Assembly (NCBI GenBank): GCA_026018925.1
Contig: JAKSZU010000011.1
Coordinates: 8,514,485 to 8,578,484 of the forward strand
Source: Tupaia tana
Lineage: Eukaryota; Chordata; Mammalia; Scandentia; Tupaiidae
DNA: 64,000 nt
Direction: 5' to 3'
Of the stretch, positions 52,489 through 63,130 are shown one piece after another. Made by a program: the position numbers and the translations under genes. Each line of letters opens with the position of its first letter. Position 1 is the first letter of the stretch. The notes beneath the pieces were generated by a model. It was given only the letters and a program-made list of their open reading frames with translations, made no database searches and had not been told where the DNA came from.

Positions 52489-52722
52489 GGAGGCTGGTCC
52501 TGTAGCCTAGTTGCTAAGGGAGATGGATCTCACATGGCTGACCATCATTTTAATCTTGACACCAGCAACTTGAAGAACACACCAGGCATATGTGTGTTTA
52601 TGCCTCAAATCCAAACAGGATGGAGAGGTGGAAAAAAAGGGATTACAGTGTGCTCTGTTAGGGAGATGCTTTCTCCCTGTCTCTGTCTCTTTCTGGTGAG
52701 CACACGCATCCTCTGGCAATTG
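52489..52722 (+). mobile_element. SINE-C
   Basis: GGCTGGTCCTGTAGCCTAG head, TTTTAATCTTGACACC box B, CAACTTGAAGAACACACC. Confidence 0.85.
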
Positions 52723-52872
52723 GAAATTTTTTCATTTGGATTATGTGTTATTCAGAGTGTATTGCTTACTATGAATATATTCTTATATTTTCCGCTATTT
52801 TTCTGTTATTGATTTATAGTTTAATTACATTGTGCTCTTCAAAAATAGTTTGTGTGAGTTCTATTCGTTCTA

Positions 52873-53400
52873 AGGTTTTATCAGAGCCTAACCAGATTAG
52901 AGAAAAGAAAGCACCTAACCAGCCTGCTCCAACCTTCCTATCTCACCTAAGTGGGAGGAAAAAAATACTAGAAAAAAATACTTAAAAAAAATACTTATAA
53001 AGGTGACAGTCAAGTTTGGGTTCACAGAAAAGATTGAGACCTGACAAAAAGGACTCAGAACCCCAGTTCTTCTCCCTTCATGTCACTCCCATGTCACTGT
53101 CTTCTGTATAGTGGGGAAAGTATACGCTTAATATCTTATTTAAAAACAAGTCTCTAGGGAACCCCAAAGACAACAGGGGACAGACAGCAGAAGTCTAACC
53201 TGTCCCATAAGCTAGTTAGCGATCTCACCCTAGCCATTACCCAGTTAACTCAAAACCTCACACCAAAGATCTATTCCACTATCATTCTTTTTTCAAAATC
53301 CCAAAGTATACTGAAAGAAAGTTTGAAGAGAACACATCAGAACTAGATTCCAGATATGGAAAAAATATTAGAATTAATAGGCGAGGAATGGATTTTTTAT
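52873..53400. other. Unidentified insertion in the old L1
   Basis: L1 sequence stops near 52872 and resumes near 53401. The 520 bp between are A-rich on plus with no match I know. It ends near a GAATTAATAGGCGAGG stretch and an A/T run. It could be an L1 or ERV 5' fragment. Confidence 0.35.
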
Positions 53401-53570
53401 TTAAAAAAAAAATTCTGTGTCAGAATTTGGTTTATCTTGATAGACCTTCCATGTGAACTTGAAAATAATTTGTATTCTGCTTTTGTTAGATGGAATTCTT
53501 TATAAATGTCAATTAGATCAAGATCATCTAATTGCTCAATAGTATTGCTCAACCCTATTTTCTTATATTT

Positions 53571-53581
53571 TTTCTTTTCTT

Positions 53582-53624
<43 letters not shown>

Positions 53625-53879
53625 TTTTGGAGAGGTGTTTGCTATAGGGCACATGCGCTCACTAGAAAGACAGAGAGAGACAGAGAGACAAAAAACGAGA
53701 AATCACCCCCCGGGGGGATGGCCATGCCGCAATTCCTTCTCCTCCATTCTCCTCTCAGGATCTTGGGCACGCACGCACACGCGCCTGGCGTGAGTTTTAA
53801 GCCACCGGGTCCGGGACACAAACCACGGTCGACTACATGGGAGTCCAGCGACATAGCCATTATGCTAACTGCTGGTCCC
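53571..53879 (-). mobile_element. SINE-A with (TTTA)n tail
   Basis: A 46-bp pure TTTA array (53581-53627) is its tail in reverse. The body is near consensus, ending CTGCTGGTCCC. Confidence 0.95.
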
Positions 53880-53885
53880 TTTTCT

Positions 53886-54066
53886 TTTATTTTTTGAAAG
53901 AATTATTTGATTTAACTCTATTTATTTATTTATTTTAAGTTGACCAGAGAGAGACTGAGCAAAACAGAGAGAAAGTGAGAAAGCAAGTCACCAGGTCTGG
54001 GACTCAAACCGTGGTCGGCCATGTGAGAGTCCAGCATCCTTATCCACCATGCCTCCTCCCGGCCTC
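53886..54066 (-). mobile_element. SINE-B
   Basis: Adjacent to the previous SINE. Minus sense: GGCCGGGAGGAGGCATGG head, GGTTTGAGTCCCAGAC box B, GGTGACTTGCTTTCTCAC, AAATAGAGTTAAATCAAATAATTC-type tail. Confidence 0.92.
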
Positions 54067-54130
54067 CAGTCCTATTCTTTTTATGGATTTTCTGTTTCCT
54101 CCACCTATTAATTATTGAAAGAGAGGTGCT

Positions 54131-54475
54131 GGGACCAGCAGTTGGTGTAATGGCTATGTTGCTGGACTCCCATGTGGTCGACAGTGGTTCGAGTCCTGGA
54201 TCTGGTGGCTTAAAATCACACCAGGTGCATGTGTATGCATGCCCAAGATCCTGAGAGGAGAATGGAGGAGAGGGGATTGTGGCATTGGCCATCCCCCCTA
54301 GGGAGTGACTTCTCGCCTTCTGTCTCTCTGTCTCTCTCTGTCTTTCTGGAGAGTGCACACACCCAGTAGCAAAAACCTCTCCCCCCCCAAAAAAAAGGAA
54401 AGAAAGAGAAAGAGAGAAAAAAGAAAGAAAGAAAGGAAGAAAGCAGAAAGAAAGGAAGGAAGGAAGAAAGAGGGG
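54131..54475 (+). mobile_element. SINE-A with long purine tail
   Basis: GGGACCAGCAGTTGGTG head, box B GGTTCGAGTCC, then a C run and 85 bp of GAAA/GGAA. GAAAGAGAGGTGCT / GAAAGAGGGGTGCT is the target duplication. Confidence 0.94.
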
Positions 54476-54699
54476 TGCTGATATCTCCAACTATAATAAT
54501 GGAGTTAGCTATTTTTTTCCTTCTCTCAGTTTTTGCCTTGCATATTTTGACGCTCTGTAAGGACTGATATGTCTTCACTGAGAATTGATGTCTTATCATT
54601 ATGTGATGCTCCTCTTTATCCCTAGTTTTCTTTTTCTATTGTCTGAAATTATTATAGTTATTCCAATTTTCAAGATTTTTTAAAATTTTCTTTAGTTTT

Positions 54700-55170
54700 C
54701 TGCAGTTTGAATATGATGTGCCTAAACATTGTTTTTGGCATTTATCTTACTTAGAGTTCTCTGAATTACCTGGATCTGTGATTTTTGTGCCTGCCATCAA
54801 TTTTGGAAACATTTTAGTTATTATCAATATTTCAAATATTTTTTCTGCTTTAGTCTCTTTTTTTCTCTTGCTATTCCAATTACTTTTGATTAGTGTCACC
54901 ATGGTTTAATCTCTCGATTTCTTGACTTTTACCCTGTCTAAATTTTTCCATTCATTATATTTTTTGGATTTTTTTTTCTTCCTTTTCTTCCTTATCTGCC
55001 TTTTCTGGTTTTAACTGAATATTTTGCATAATTCTGTTTAATCTCTCCCTCTAGTGTATTGATTATATTTCTTTTAACAAAAACTTTAATGGCTGCCCTA
55101 AAGTTTGCAATGTATATCCCAAACTGGTCAGAACCCACCTTTATTTTTTCCTGACCACATAAATCTTTAA
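54700..55170 (-). mobile_element. Old L1 ORF1 region, antisense
   Basis: GTTTGAATATGATGTGCC, ATCAATTTTGGAAACATTTTAG and ATGGCTGCCCTAAAGTTTGC follow antisense order of ancient L1 ORF1 and adjacent sequence. 55171-55498 is unassigned. Confidence 0.55.
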
Positions 55171-55500
55171 TGAGGTATAAGCATGTAAGCTGAGGTAACA
55201 ACTTGCATAGGTGTTTATTACAAAAGCAAACAAACATTTTTATGCCTGGCCACTTAATACTTCCGCTCTATCTTTGGCACAATTACATTGTCTGTTCAGT
55301 GATACAGTATCACTGCACTTCATTGTCAGCTGCCCCAAATGATGTGTTTTCTAAGTTAATTTTTAAAAATTTGCTAATAGAGATCCCTTTAAATTTATAC
55401 TTAAACATGATCACAAGTGATGTACAGCATTATCTTTAGGATATTATCTTTTATTGAGATTTCAACCTATAAATAAACCCACTTTAGAAAAAGATAACTG

Positions 55501-55762
55501 GGGACCAGCAGATGGCATATTGGTTATGTCACCAGACTCCCATATAGTTGACTTCGGCTCGAGTCCTGGACCTGGCAGCTTAAAACTCATACCAAGTGTG
55601 TGTATGTGCATGCCCAAAATTGTCAGAGGAGAATGGAGGAGAAGAGATTGCAGCATGACTATTTCCCCTTGGGGGAAGATGATTTCTTGCTTTCTGTCTC
55701 TCTGTTTCTCTCTGACTCTCCAGAGAGTGCACACACCCTATAGCAAAAAAACCTCTCTTAAC
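55501..55762 (+). mobile_element. SINE-A
   Basis: GGGACCAGCAGATGGC head, GGCTCGAGTCCTGG box B, CCCTATAGCAAAAAAACC tail, running into the purine tract. Confidence 0.93.
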
Positions 55763-55809
55763 GAAAAAAGAGAGAAAGAAAGAAAGAGAAAGAAAGAAAA
55801 AAACAAGAG

Positions 55810-55851
<42 letters not shown>

Positions 55852-56070
55852 GAAGAAGAAAGAAAGAAAAGAAAGGAAGAAAGAAGAAAGAAGGAAGGAA
55901 GGAAGAAAGAAAGAGGAAGGAAGGAAGGAAGGAAGGAAGGAAGGAAGGAAGGAAGGAAAGAGAGAGAGAGAGAAAGAAAGAAAGAAGGAAGGAAGGAAGG
56001 AAGGAAGGAAGGAAGGAAGGAAGGAAGGAAGGAAAGAGAGAGAGAGAGAGAGAAAGAAAGAACGAACGAA
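55763..56070 (+). repeat. 300-bp (GAAA)n/(GGAA)n purine tract
   Basis: About 300 bp almost only of A and G, with GAAA, GGAA and GA blocks in turn. It is apparently the expanded tail of the preceding SINE. The 208-codon open frame over it is a product of the repeat. Confidence 0.95.
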
Positions 56071-56829
56071 CGATATCTGACCTTCAGTGGCTAACTCTGA
56101 GCTTAAGATCTTACATAGCTGATCTCAGGTTAATGGGCTTTCCCCCTTTCTGAATAAGATTAAATGAGTCTCACAGTAGTACTCTTTAGAGATCTGGTAA
56201 GACTAAGAGGGGCAAAGAGTGTTCTCACTATAGAAATATAAGTTTAGTTCATTGTAATGCTTTCTTTAATGCCAGGACCTAGTATATATCTTAGAAGCCC
56301 CTAGTAAACACATAATTCTAGCAAGAGCATATCATCCAGGCTTTACTTATTTAGAAAGATGAGATATTAGACATAGAGCCAAATTGCCGATTTTAAACAA
56401 TTATCTTCTCTGCCCTTTTCCATTTTTTTCTCCTTAAGATTTAAAAAAAAAAAATTCATTTGAACTAAAAATGTCAAGCTATACAAAGCTTTTAAGAGAT
56501 CTAATGTTATCAAACATAAACATTCATACCCAATATAAACTCTTGGTACAGTAGTTTGTGCAACTCAAATATTTTATATAACTGCTTTATCGGAATCTGG
56601 ACATTTTATATCTAACTACAACACAACATTTTTACAGAGATAAATATATGTCTATCAATTGCAGGTAACAAATTTTTTTCAAGTACTTAAAGTTTTAAAT
56701 GTTTTGTTTACCTCAGACCGCTCTTCATCTTTTTTATATTTTGGTGTCTTAATTAGCTCAGATCAGGAATTTGTGCAATCTTTTGCTGAAGTGCAGTGGC
56801 GTCATTTTAAAGGTATTTGTTACTTATCT
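56071..56829. other. Unassigned DNA
   Basis: Nothing is recognised with confidence. Confidence 0.35.
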
Positions 56830-56845
56830 TTTGTAGCTATTTTCT

Positions 56846-57122
56846 TTTTTTTTTCTTCTCTTGGAGAGGTTTTTTTTTTTCCTACAGGGCGTATGCAGTG
56901 GCCAGAAAGAGACAGAGAGACAGAAAGCAAGAAGCAAGAAGTCACCCCCCAGGGGGATGGCCAGGCTGCAATCCCTTCTCCTCCATTCTCCTCTCAGGAT
57001 CTTGGGCATGCACACACATGTGCCCGGCGTGAGTTTAAGCCGCTGGGTCCTGGATTTGAGCCGCAGTCGACTACATGGGAGTCCAGCCCAGGCCAGACAA
57101 CGTTATGCCAAACTGCTGGTCC
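56846..57122 (-). mobile_element. SINE-A
   Basis: TTTGTAGCTATTTTCT at 56830-56845 and 57123-57138 is an exact 16-bp target duplication. The A tail is interrupted by CTTCTCTTGG-type sequence on plus. Confidence 0.95.
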
Positions 57123-57139
57123 TTTGTAGCTATTTTCTA

Positions 57140-57735
57140 TACAAATTCTTGGATGAAAAAAATTAGATACTTCCTTCACTAAGTCTTACCAAAAGGGGGG
57201 AGACACCTTTTTTGTTCCATTGGTGTGTTGAAAGTCACCTTTGCCCTTTGAAGAGAGCTAAAGTGATACAACATGCAACATCAAGGTGTTATCTGCTCTT
57301 CAGTCTCACTCGTGTGATATTCCTGAGGCTTTGTGGTACCAGGACTCGGAATAGACATTACTTCTGTTCATGGAACTTCACTTACAATTTTATTTTTAAA
57401 TAATTACTATTTATTTGGCACAGTGATACTACCTAATTGAAAGTGGCAGCTTTATAACACATTGAAGTGAACTTCAGAACCACAGACATGAAAAAAGAAA
57501 ATGATGGGACTCAAAGGAGTGTTCTCTGAACCCACCTTTCAATAACATTACACCTCTTCGCATGCAGCCCAGGGAGCTTACCAGACGATTCTTCATTCTT
57601 CCTTACCCCTTTTGTCCTCTGGCCTCTTCCCCATGTGCCCAATCCACTGTCACTATCATTGATTTAGATGAAGTTATTTTAAGGCAAATTTAGAATTTAA
57701 AAGATAAAAGACATTATTTTACTTTCATGTTTGCC
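57140..57735. other. Unique DNA
   Basis: Nothing is recognised. Confidence 0.35.
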
Positions 57736-57884
57736 TTCTCTGATGCAGCTTTTCTTTTGTAGATCCAAGTTTCTGATCTGCTATATTTTGCTTATCTCTT
57801 AATTGCTTCCTTTAAATTTTCTGCAGGGTAATTCCACTGCTAATAAGTTCCCTGATTTTATTTGCCTAAGAAAATGTTTATTTC

Positions 57885-58146
57885 AGGTCCAGCAAGTGGC
57901 ATAGTGGTAATGGCGCTAGACTCCCACATGGCGGACTCCAGTTTGAGTCCCAGACCCAGTGGTTTGACTCACACCAGGTGTGTATGCACACGTACACGTC
58001 CAAAATCCCAAGAGGAGAAAGAAAGAGAGGAGATTGTGGTATGGCCATCCCCCCAAGAGGAGATTGTTTACTTTTTCTCTCTTCCTCTCTCTATCTCTCT
58101 GGCAAGCACATGCACCCTATAGCAAAAAATCTCCCCCTTAAAAAGA
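57885..58146 (+). mobile_element. SINE-A
   Basis: GGTCCAGCAAGTGGCATAG head, box B GTTTGAGTCCCAG, CCCTATAGCAAAAAATC tail. AAATGTTTATTTC / AAATGTTTATCTC is the target duplication. Confidence 0.93.
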
Positions 58147-58657
58147 AATAAATGTTTATCTCTCCTTAACTTTTAAAAAAATAGTCATCTCAGGATATAG
58201 AATTCTAGAGTTGTGGATTATTTTTCTTTGCATATTTTAAATGTTTAATTCCATTTTTTCTTGCTTATATGATTGATTTATCCTTGGTAAGTAAATACCA
58301 TCCTCTAACTGCCACTTTTTTAAAGGTTTTTTTTTTTTTTTTTTTTTTCATTGTCTTCAGTTTTCTGTAGTTCAAATATGATGTGCCTAAGTGTATTTTC
58401 TGGTATTTATCTCACTTGGTGTTCTATGAATTCCTTGAATCTGTGGTTTCATATGTCTCATCAATTTTGGAAAAATGTTAGCTATTATTAAAATAATTTT
58501 TCTGCTCTGTTCTTTCTTCTTCTGGTATTCCAATTATGGGTATGTTACACCTTTGAAGTCATCCTATAGTTCTCAGATAGTTTTTCACATTTTTTTCTGC
58601 CTTATTTTTTTTTTCAGTTCTTTTTTTCTGTTTACATTTCAGTTTAGGAAATTTTTT

Positions 58658-58893
58658 TGGAAGCTTTTGCCATATGGTGCATGCACTTACCAGAGAGACA
58701 GTGAGAAGGAAAGTGGAAAATCACCTTCCAGAAAGGGTGGCCACACCACAATCCCTTCTTCTCCATTCTCCTTCTGGGATTTTGGACACGCATGCACTTG
58801 CACCTGGCATGGTTTTCAAGCTGCCAGGTCTGGGATTTAAATTGCAGTTGACCCTGTAGGAGTCCAGTGCTTTAATTACCTCACCACCTGCTG
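58658..58893 (-). mobile_element. SINE-A, old
   Basis: GCCATATGGTGCATGC, TCTCCTTCTGGGATTTTGG and CACCACCTGCTGG on plus. Confidence 0.88.
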
Positions 58894-59310
58894 GAAAACA
58901 ATATTGACATATCCTCACACTCACTGATTCTTTTCTTTGCCATATCCAATCTGCTGTTTAGTCCATCACAGGCATTCTTCATTTCTGTTACTAAGTTTTG
59001 ATTTCTAGCATCTCAACTTTGATTCTTCAAGTTTTCATCTCTAGTTATTTCACTAGTATGATTCTGCATGTTATCAGCTTTTTTATTTGAGCTCCTAACA
59101 TAGTTATTTTAAATTCCTAGTCTGAAAATTCCAGAATATAAGAATCTGGTTCTGATGATTGCTTTGTATTTTTAGTCTGCATTGTTAATTTTGTTTGGTG
59201 GCTGGTTTGTCGGGTTTCTTTGCTTGTTTGTTTTTTGTTTTTACTATGCCCCCACAATTTTCTAATGAAAGTCAAGCATATTGTATTGGCTTGACTTTAA
59301 AGTGTATGTT

Positions 59311-59474
59311 ATGGGACAAGCAGGTGGCATGATAGTTAAGGCACTGGACACTCCCACATGGCCGACCATGGTTTGAGTCCCAGACCTGGTGGCTTGCTTT
59401 CCCACTTTCTCTCTCTCTCATAAAATTAAAATAAAGAATGAATAAATAAAGTTAAATGAAAACGATTCTTAAAA
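59311..59474 (+). mobile_element. SINE-B
   Basis: GGGACAAGCAGGTGGCATG head, GGTTTGAGTCCCAGACC box B, GGTGGCTTGCTTTCCCAC, ATAAAGTTAAATGAAAACGATTC tail. Confidence 0.93.
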
Positions 59475-59558
59475 TAAACAAAGTGAAGGTTACTTTGGCC
59501 AGGAATTGGCCGTTTAACGTTAGCTATAGATGTAAGTGTTAGAAGCTCCCAAATTCCT

Positions 59559-59679
59559 AATGTCTCTGTATTGACTGACATGCATGGCATTCCCTTTTGA
59601 AAAAGCATTGTAATACACTATAAAGTTATATGTAATCCAATGTAATATAAAGAAGATTATGATGATAATAAAAAGAAAA
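59559..59679 (+). mobile_element. L1 3'UTR-B end, 5'-truncated
   Basis: ATTGACTGACATGCATGG, CACTATAAAGTTATATG, A-rich tail. AAGCTCCCAAATTCCT is duplicated exactly at 59543-59558 and 59680-59695. Confidence 0.88.
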
Positions 59680-59699
59680 AAGCTCCCAAATTCCTCTGG

Positions 59700-60262
59700 A
59701 GTTCTTACTGGCTCCCCTGTTATCTCTTGGTTTCCCTAAGAACTTCTTAAACAACGTTGGCACCTCGCAGCTCCTGAAGCTTTAATATACTTTTTTGGAG
59801 CCCAACTGATGTGTTAATAAGATGTAGGGAACTGGAGAACTTTCTACATCCTGTGATTAAATCTCTGTCTTTTCATGAGCCCGTGTTTCTGAGCTTTGAC
59901 TTTAACAAATGTTTCTTAGCATTTACTCCTCTAATTATGTGGGGCAGGAAGGCTAGAGAGACTGGAGTTGGGTAGGTGCCCTTTACTTAGGGGTCATGGG
60001 CTCTGGTAAGGCCATTCACCCTAAAGAGTAATCTTTTGTTGTGGAGAATACTTGTGATATTTTCAAAAGATTATTCTGCCTGTACTCTGGCCAGAGTCAC
60101 CAGGAGAGCACTCTTGTTCTTCTGTGTGAGAACCAGGGGGTTCCTGAAGTAAGAAGTCATATTTCGCAACCCCTTGAAGATTTTCACTGCCATGCTTACC
60201 AAAACCTCCAGGAATCAGAAATTCATCAAGATTACTGTGCATGTGCTTCTTCTTTTCTTTGT
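59700..60262. other. Unique DNA
   Basis: Nothing is recognised. Confidence 0.4.
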
Positions 60263-60363
60263 AAAGAGAGACAGAGACAGAAAGCAAGAAATCACTCCAA
60301 GGGGAGATGGCCACACCACAATCCCTTCTTCTCTATTCTCCTCCCGGGATGATCTTGAGCACA

Positions 60364-60402
<39 letters not shown>

Positions 60403-60496
60403 TGGTGTGAGTTTTAAGCCACCAGGTCTGGGACTTGAGCTGCAGTCAACTACGTGGGAGTCCAGCGATGTAATCATTACTCCATCTGCTGGTCCC
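60263..60496 (-). mobile_element. SINE-A with (CA)n
   Basis: A CA repeat at 60365-60399 replaces the GTGTGCGTGC part. The head ends CATCTGCTGGTCCC. The tail is shortened. Confidence 0.92.
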
Positions 60497-61525
60497 TGCG
60501 GTGTATGTTTCAGCTGCTGTGAGGCTCAAATGGTTTTGCTTCAGGCAAGATCATCTTGGCTATGACTCTCTAGATAAATATTCTCTCCCAATTTGGAGCA
60601 GTGGTCTGTCCTGAGACCTCAATTCTCCAATGGACCCAAGAAAGGTCATTCATTTTTAGAGTGTTCAGTTTTTTTTTGTTGCTGTAAAGAAAAGAGTGAC
60701 AACATGATCAGATAGTAGAGCTGAACCTTGAAGTCCAGGTTACTTAGTTTAACCTATTCTTAATATCTAAGCAACTCCTCAATCAGGTTTGAGAGCAAAA
60801 CAAAGACATGTTTAGATGTGAATAGCTTTAGAAACATCTAATAATTGATTAGTTATTTCACAAAATGAGAGAGGAAATAGAAAAACAAACAAAAATTTGG
60901 AAGCCTTCAGAGCTAAGAAACTGTAGGTTCACCCTAGCCAGCCAAGAAGGGAGCCGTCAGCTGGTCAGCTCTGGTTCCCTGGAGAGGTAGAAGCCTCCAG
61001 ATCTTCAAGGAATGATTATAAAGGAAGTAGAGTCCTATGGATTTGACAGACAGGCTAGACAATTTGAGAACATGATAGTATCCTGTTGTCAAGAGAAAAG
61101 AAAGGCAATTGGAGATGCTATGTAGAGCTGGAGATTGTATAAAAAGATTGTGGTTGACTTCCAGGCCCAGTAATAATCTGAATAAATACCTCAGTGACAA
61201 AATATCTACAAATGATCATTTCACACATGTGGCTGAGCTGGAAAGAAAATAAGGAAAATGTTTTGAGGCTAGTTACAGACTCAGTGTTGAGTCTAGCAAA
61301 ATGAGCTCTGAAACAGGTGACCACTCTAATGGCATCTACCTTACTCCATCACCCCAATTTTCACTTTTGCAACAGCCCAGGGAAAGGAAGCTGAGTCTAG
61401 GAATGGGTCTCCTTCCTGAAAAAATACTCCTTATGCCTGACCAAGTGAAGTGCTAGGTATAAAACTCTTTCTGTGGGTCTAGAAAATATTTAGTTAAATA
61501 GAGAATGGGGAAAATATGTGGCAGG
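60497..61525. other. Unique DNA
   Basis: No repeat or gene is recognised over about 1 kb. Confidence 0.4.
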
Positions 61526-61528
61526 GAG

Positions 61529-61652
61529 GATCTGCAAAAAGTTCATGAAAAATGTATATTCTGCCAAAAACTATGCATAGATTTCAAAAATTTTGCAGCA
61601 AAATGAACTTATACTTTATATTTTTTCCACAAGTTTTTGAAGGCCCCTCAAA
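61529..61652 (-). mobile_element. Mariner-type MITE
   Basis: GGATCTGCAAAAAGTTCATG at the left and AGTTTTTGAAGGCCCCTC at the right are inverted. The core has CAAAATGAACTTATAC. Confidence 0.72.
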
Positions 61653-61990
61653 CCCCAGAAAGGAAGACAGCAAAGACAATTTCCTATCATTAAACTGTCT
61701 GCCAAATAAAAGCTCCCTTCATAATTTCCAACTGTAGACTGAGTTTTACATGAACTTAAGGTCTCAATTCATTCTGTGGGCCTATCCTAAAAACAAACTA
61801 AGTAATAATAAACTGAGGAGTTAGTCTAAAGTAATCCCAGGAACTTACAAAGCTTCTAGGCAGGACCAAACATAATATCTTTTAGAAAAATTGTCTTTCT
61901 ACAGAATTCCTGCTATACTATTGATATGTTTCCAACAAATACAAGCTCAGAATAAAACCCAACAGGCTCAGTTGAAGTAGCACTCACTAC
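61653..61990. other. Unique DNA
   Basis: Nothing is recognised. Confidence 0.4.
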
Positions 61991-62004
61991 TAAAATACTG
62001 TGTT

Positions 62005-62165
62005 CTGCAGGCTGGGATAATATGGGAGGCCCAAGTTTGATTCCGTGTCTTACCAACAGGCTGGGTATGGGGCATGTTCACCTGCAATCCCAGAAACTCA
62101 GGACACTAAAACAGGAGGATTGAAAGCTCGAGGCAGGCCTGGGCAACATAGGAGACCCTTCTTTT
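62005..62165 (+). mobile_element. 7SL-derived monomer with tRNA-like head
   Basis: GGCTGGGTATGGGGCATGTTC, CACCTGCAATCCCAG, ACAGGAGGATTGAAAGCTCG and GCCTGGGCAACATAGGAGACC are Alu/7SL order. GTTTGATTCCGTGTC just before (62036) resembles a box B, so the unit may be a tRNA/7SL composite. Confidence 0.7.
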
Positions 62166-62171
62166 AAAGAG

Positions 62172-62440
62172 CTGGTAGGCTAGCCTTGTAGCCTAGTGTA
62201 TAAGAGAGTAGGGTTCCACATAGCCAACCATGCTTTGAATCCTAGGCTCAGTGGCTTGAAAAGTAGACCCGGCACATGTATCTTCAAATCCAAATAGAAT
62301 GGGAAAATGGAGAAGAGATTGAGGTATGACCACACCTCAATGTGTGTGTGTATGTGTGTGTTGGGGGGGTTCTTCCTCTCTCCCTCCCCCCTTTCTCTGG
62401 CAAGTAGGCATGAACTCTCTCTCTGTCAATTAAAAGAAGA
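62172..62440 (+). mobile_element. SINE-C between two 7SL monomers
   Basis: GGCTAGCCTTGTAGCCTAG head, CTTTGAATCCTAGG box B, GTGGCTTGAAAAGTAG, (TG)n and G run, CT-rich end. Confidence 0.88.
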
Positions 62441-62445
62441 ATCTG

Positions 62446-62535
62446 TGCATGATAGCACATACCTGTAGTCTCAGCTGGGAAGCTGAGACAGGAGGATTAT
62501 GACATGGCGAGACACTTTCCTTAAAAGATTTAACA
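62446..62535 (+). mobile_element. 7SL-derived monomer, second
   Basis: GATAGCACATACCTGTAGTC, TCAGCTGGGAAGCTGAGAC, AGGAGGATTATGACATGG and CGAGACACTTTCC match the Alu-like left end in order. Confidence 0.7.
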
Positions 62536-62654
62536 AGACAAAACAAACTAAAAACCAAGACAAAGCATGTAAGGAAAAAGGAATTATGAGTGAAAATAAG
62601 CCAATATAACAAAGAGAAGAAATAGACCTAGGAAACTTTCGGAGATTGTTTTTG

Positions 62655-62932
62655 TTTTTGTTTTTATTTTTTTAAGAGTTTTTTGCCTTAGGGCGTGTGT
62701 GTTCCCAGAAGGAGATAGTGAGGGGAAAATGAGAAATCACTCCCCACGAGAAATGGCCATGCCCCAGGAGAAATGGCTGCACCACAATCCCTTCTCTTCC
62801 ATTCTCTTCCCTGAATCTTTGCCACGTACACATATGTGCCCAGGGTGATTTTCAAACCACTGGGTCTGGGACTTAAGCCAGTTTGGGCCATATGGGATTC
62901 TGGTGATATAACCACTCCACCATCTGCTGGCC
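62655..62932 (-). mobile_element. SINE-A, diverged
   Basis: TTTGCCTTAGGGCGTGTG at the tail side, with a duplicated GAGAAATGG block near 62750-62780; ends CCATCTGCTGGCCCC. AGATTGTTTTTGT / AGATTGTTTTTAT is the target duplication. Confidence 0.9.
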
Positions 62933-62965
62933 CCTCAGAGATTGTTTTTATCAGCTACAAAGCAG

Positions 62966-63130
62966 GCCTAGCAGGTGGGGTGGTGGTTAAGATGCTGGTC
63001 TCCCACATGGCTGAGCATGGTTTGAGTCTCAGACCGGGCAGCTTGCTTTCTCACTTTTTTTCTTTGGTGAGCGCGCATACCCTGAAGCAAATTGTTTTAA
63101 ATAATAATATATAAAATAAAATAATTCTTA
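62966..63130 (+). mobile_element. SINE-B/A hybrid
   Basis: GGCCTAGCAGGTGGGGTGG head and GGCAGCTTGCTTTCTCAC as in SINE-B. It then has GGTGAGCGCGCATACCCTG and AAGCAAATTG as at the SINE-A 3' end, then the SINE-B tail AAATAAAATAATTC. Confidence 0.85.

Larger units (their letters stand above)
47162..54720 (-). mobile_element. Old L1, antisense ORF2 region, host of many insertions
   Basis: Surviving pieces: 47162-47295, 47761-48272, 48469-48634, 52370-52488, 52723-52872, 53401-53570, 54067-54130 and 54481-54720. In plus orientation they read in antisense ORF2 order from RT (GTTGAAGATTTTTATAC, TGGCCTCATAAAATGAATTAG, GGAAACCATCTGGGCC, TTGTTCTTACTAAAGAAC) to endonuclease (GATGCTCCTCTTTATCCC, CTCCAACTATAATAATGG). 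The insertions are listed separately. Confidence 0.85.
57740..59300 (-). mobile_element. Old L1, antisense ORF1 region, with two SINEs
   Basis: GGATATAGAATTCTAGAG, GTAGTTCAAATATGATGTGCC, CATCAATTTTGGAAAAATG, GGTATTCCAATTATGGGTATG and CACAGGCATTCTTCATTTCTG are in antisense old L1 ORF1 order. 58348-58657 overlaps in content with 54700-54985, so two separate L1 copies are present. Confidence 0.65.

Noticed and set aside
53930-54490. 186-codon antisense open frame
   Set aside because: It is made of two SINEs and a purine tail. SINE-A is GC-rich and by chance open in several frames.
55454-56080. 208-codon open frame
   Set aside because: It runs through a SINE and then a purine repeat that encodes only K, E, R and G repeats.
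56659-57129. 156-codon open frame
   Set aside because: Half is SINE-A; no domain in the remainder.
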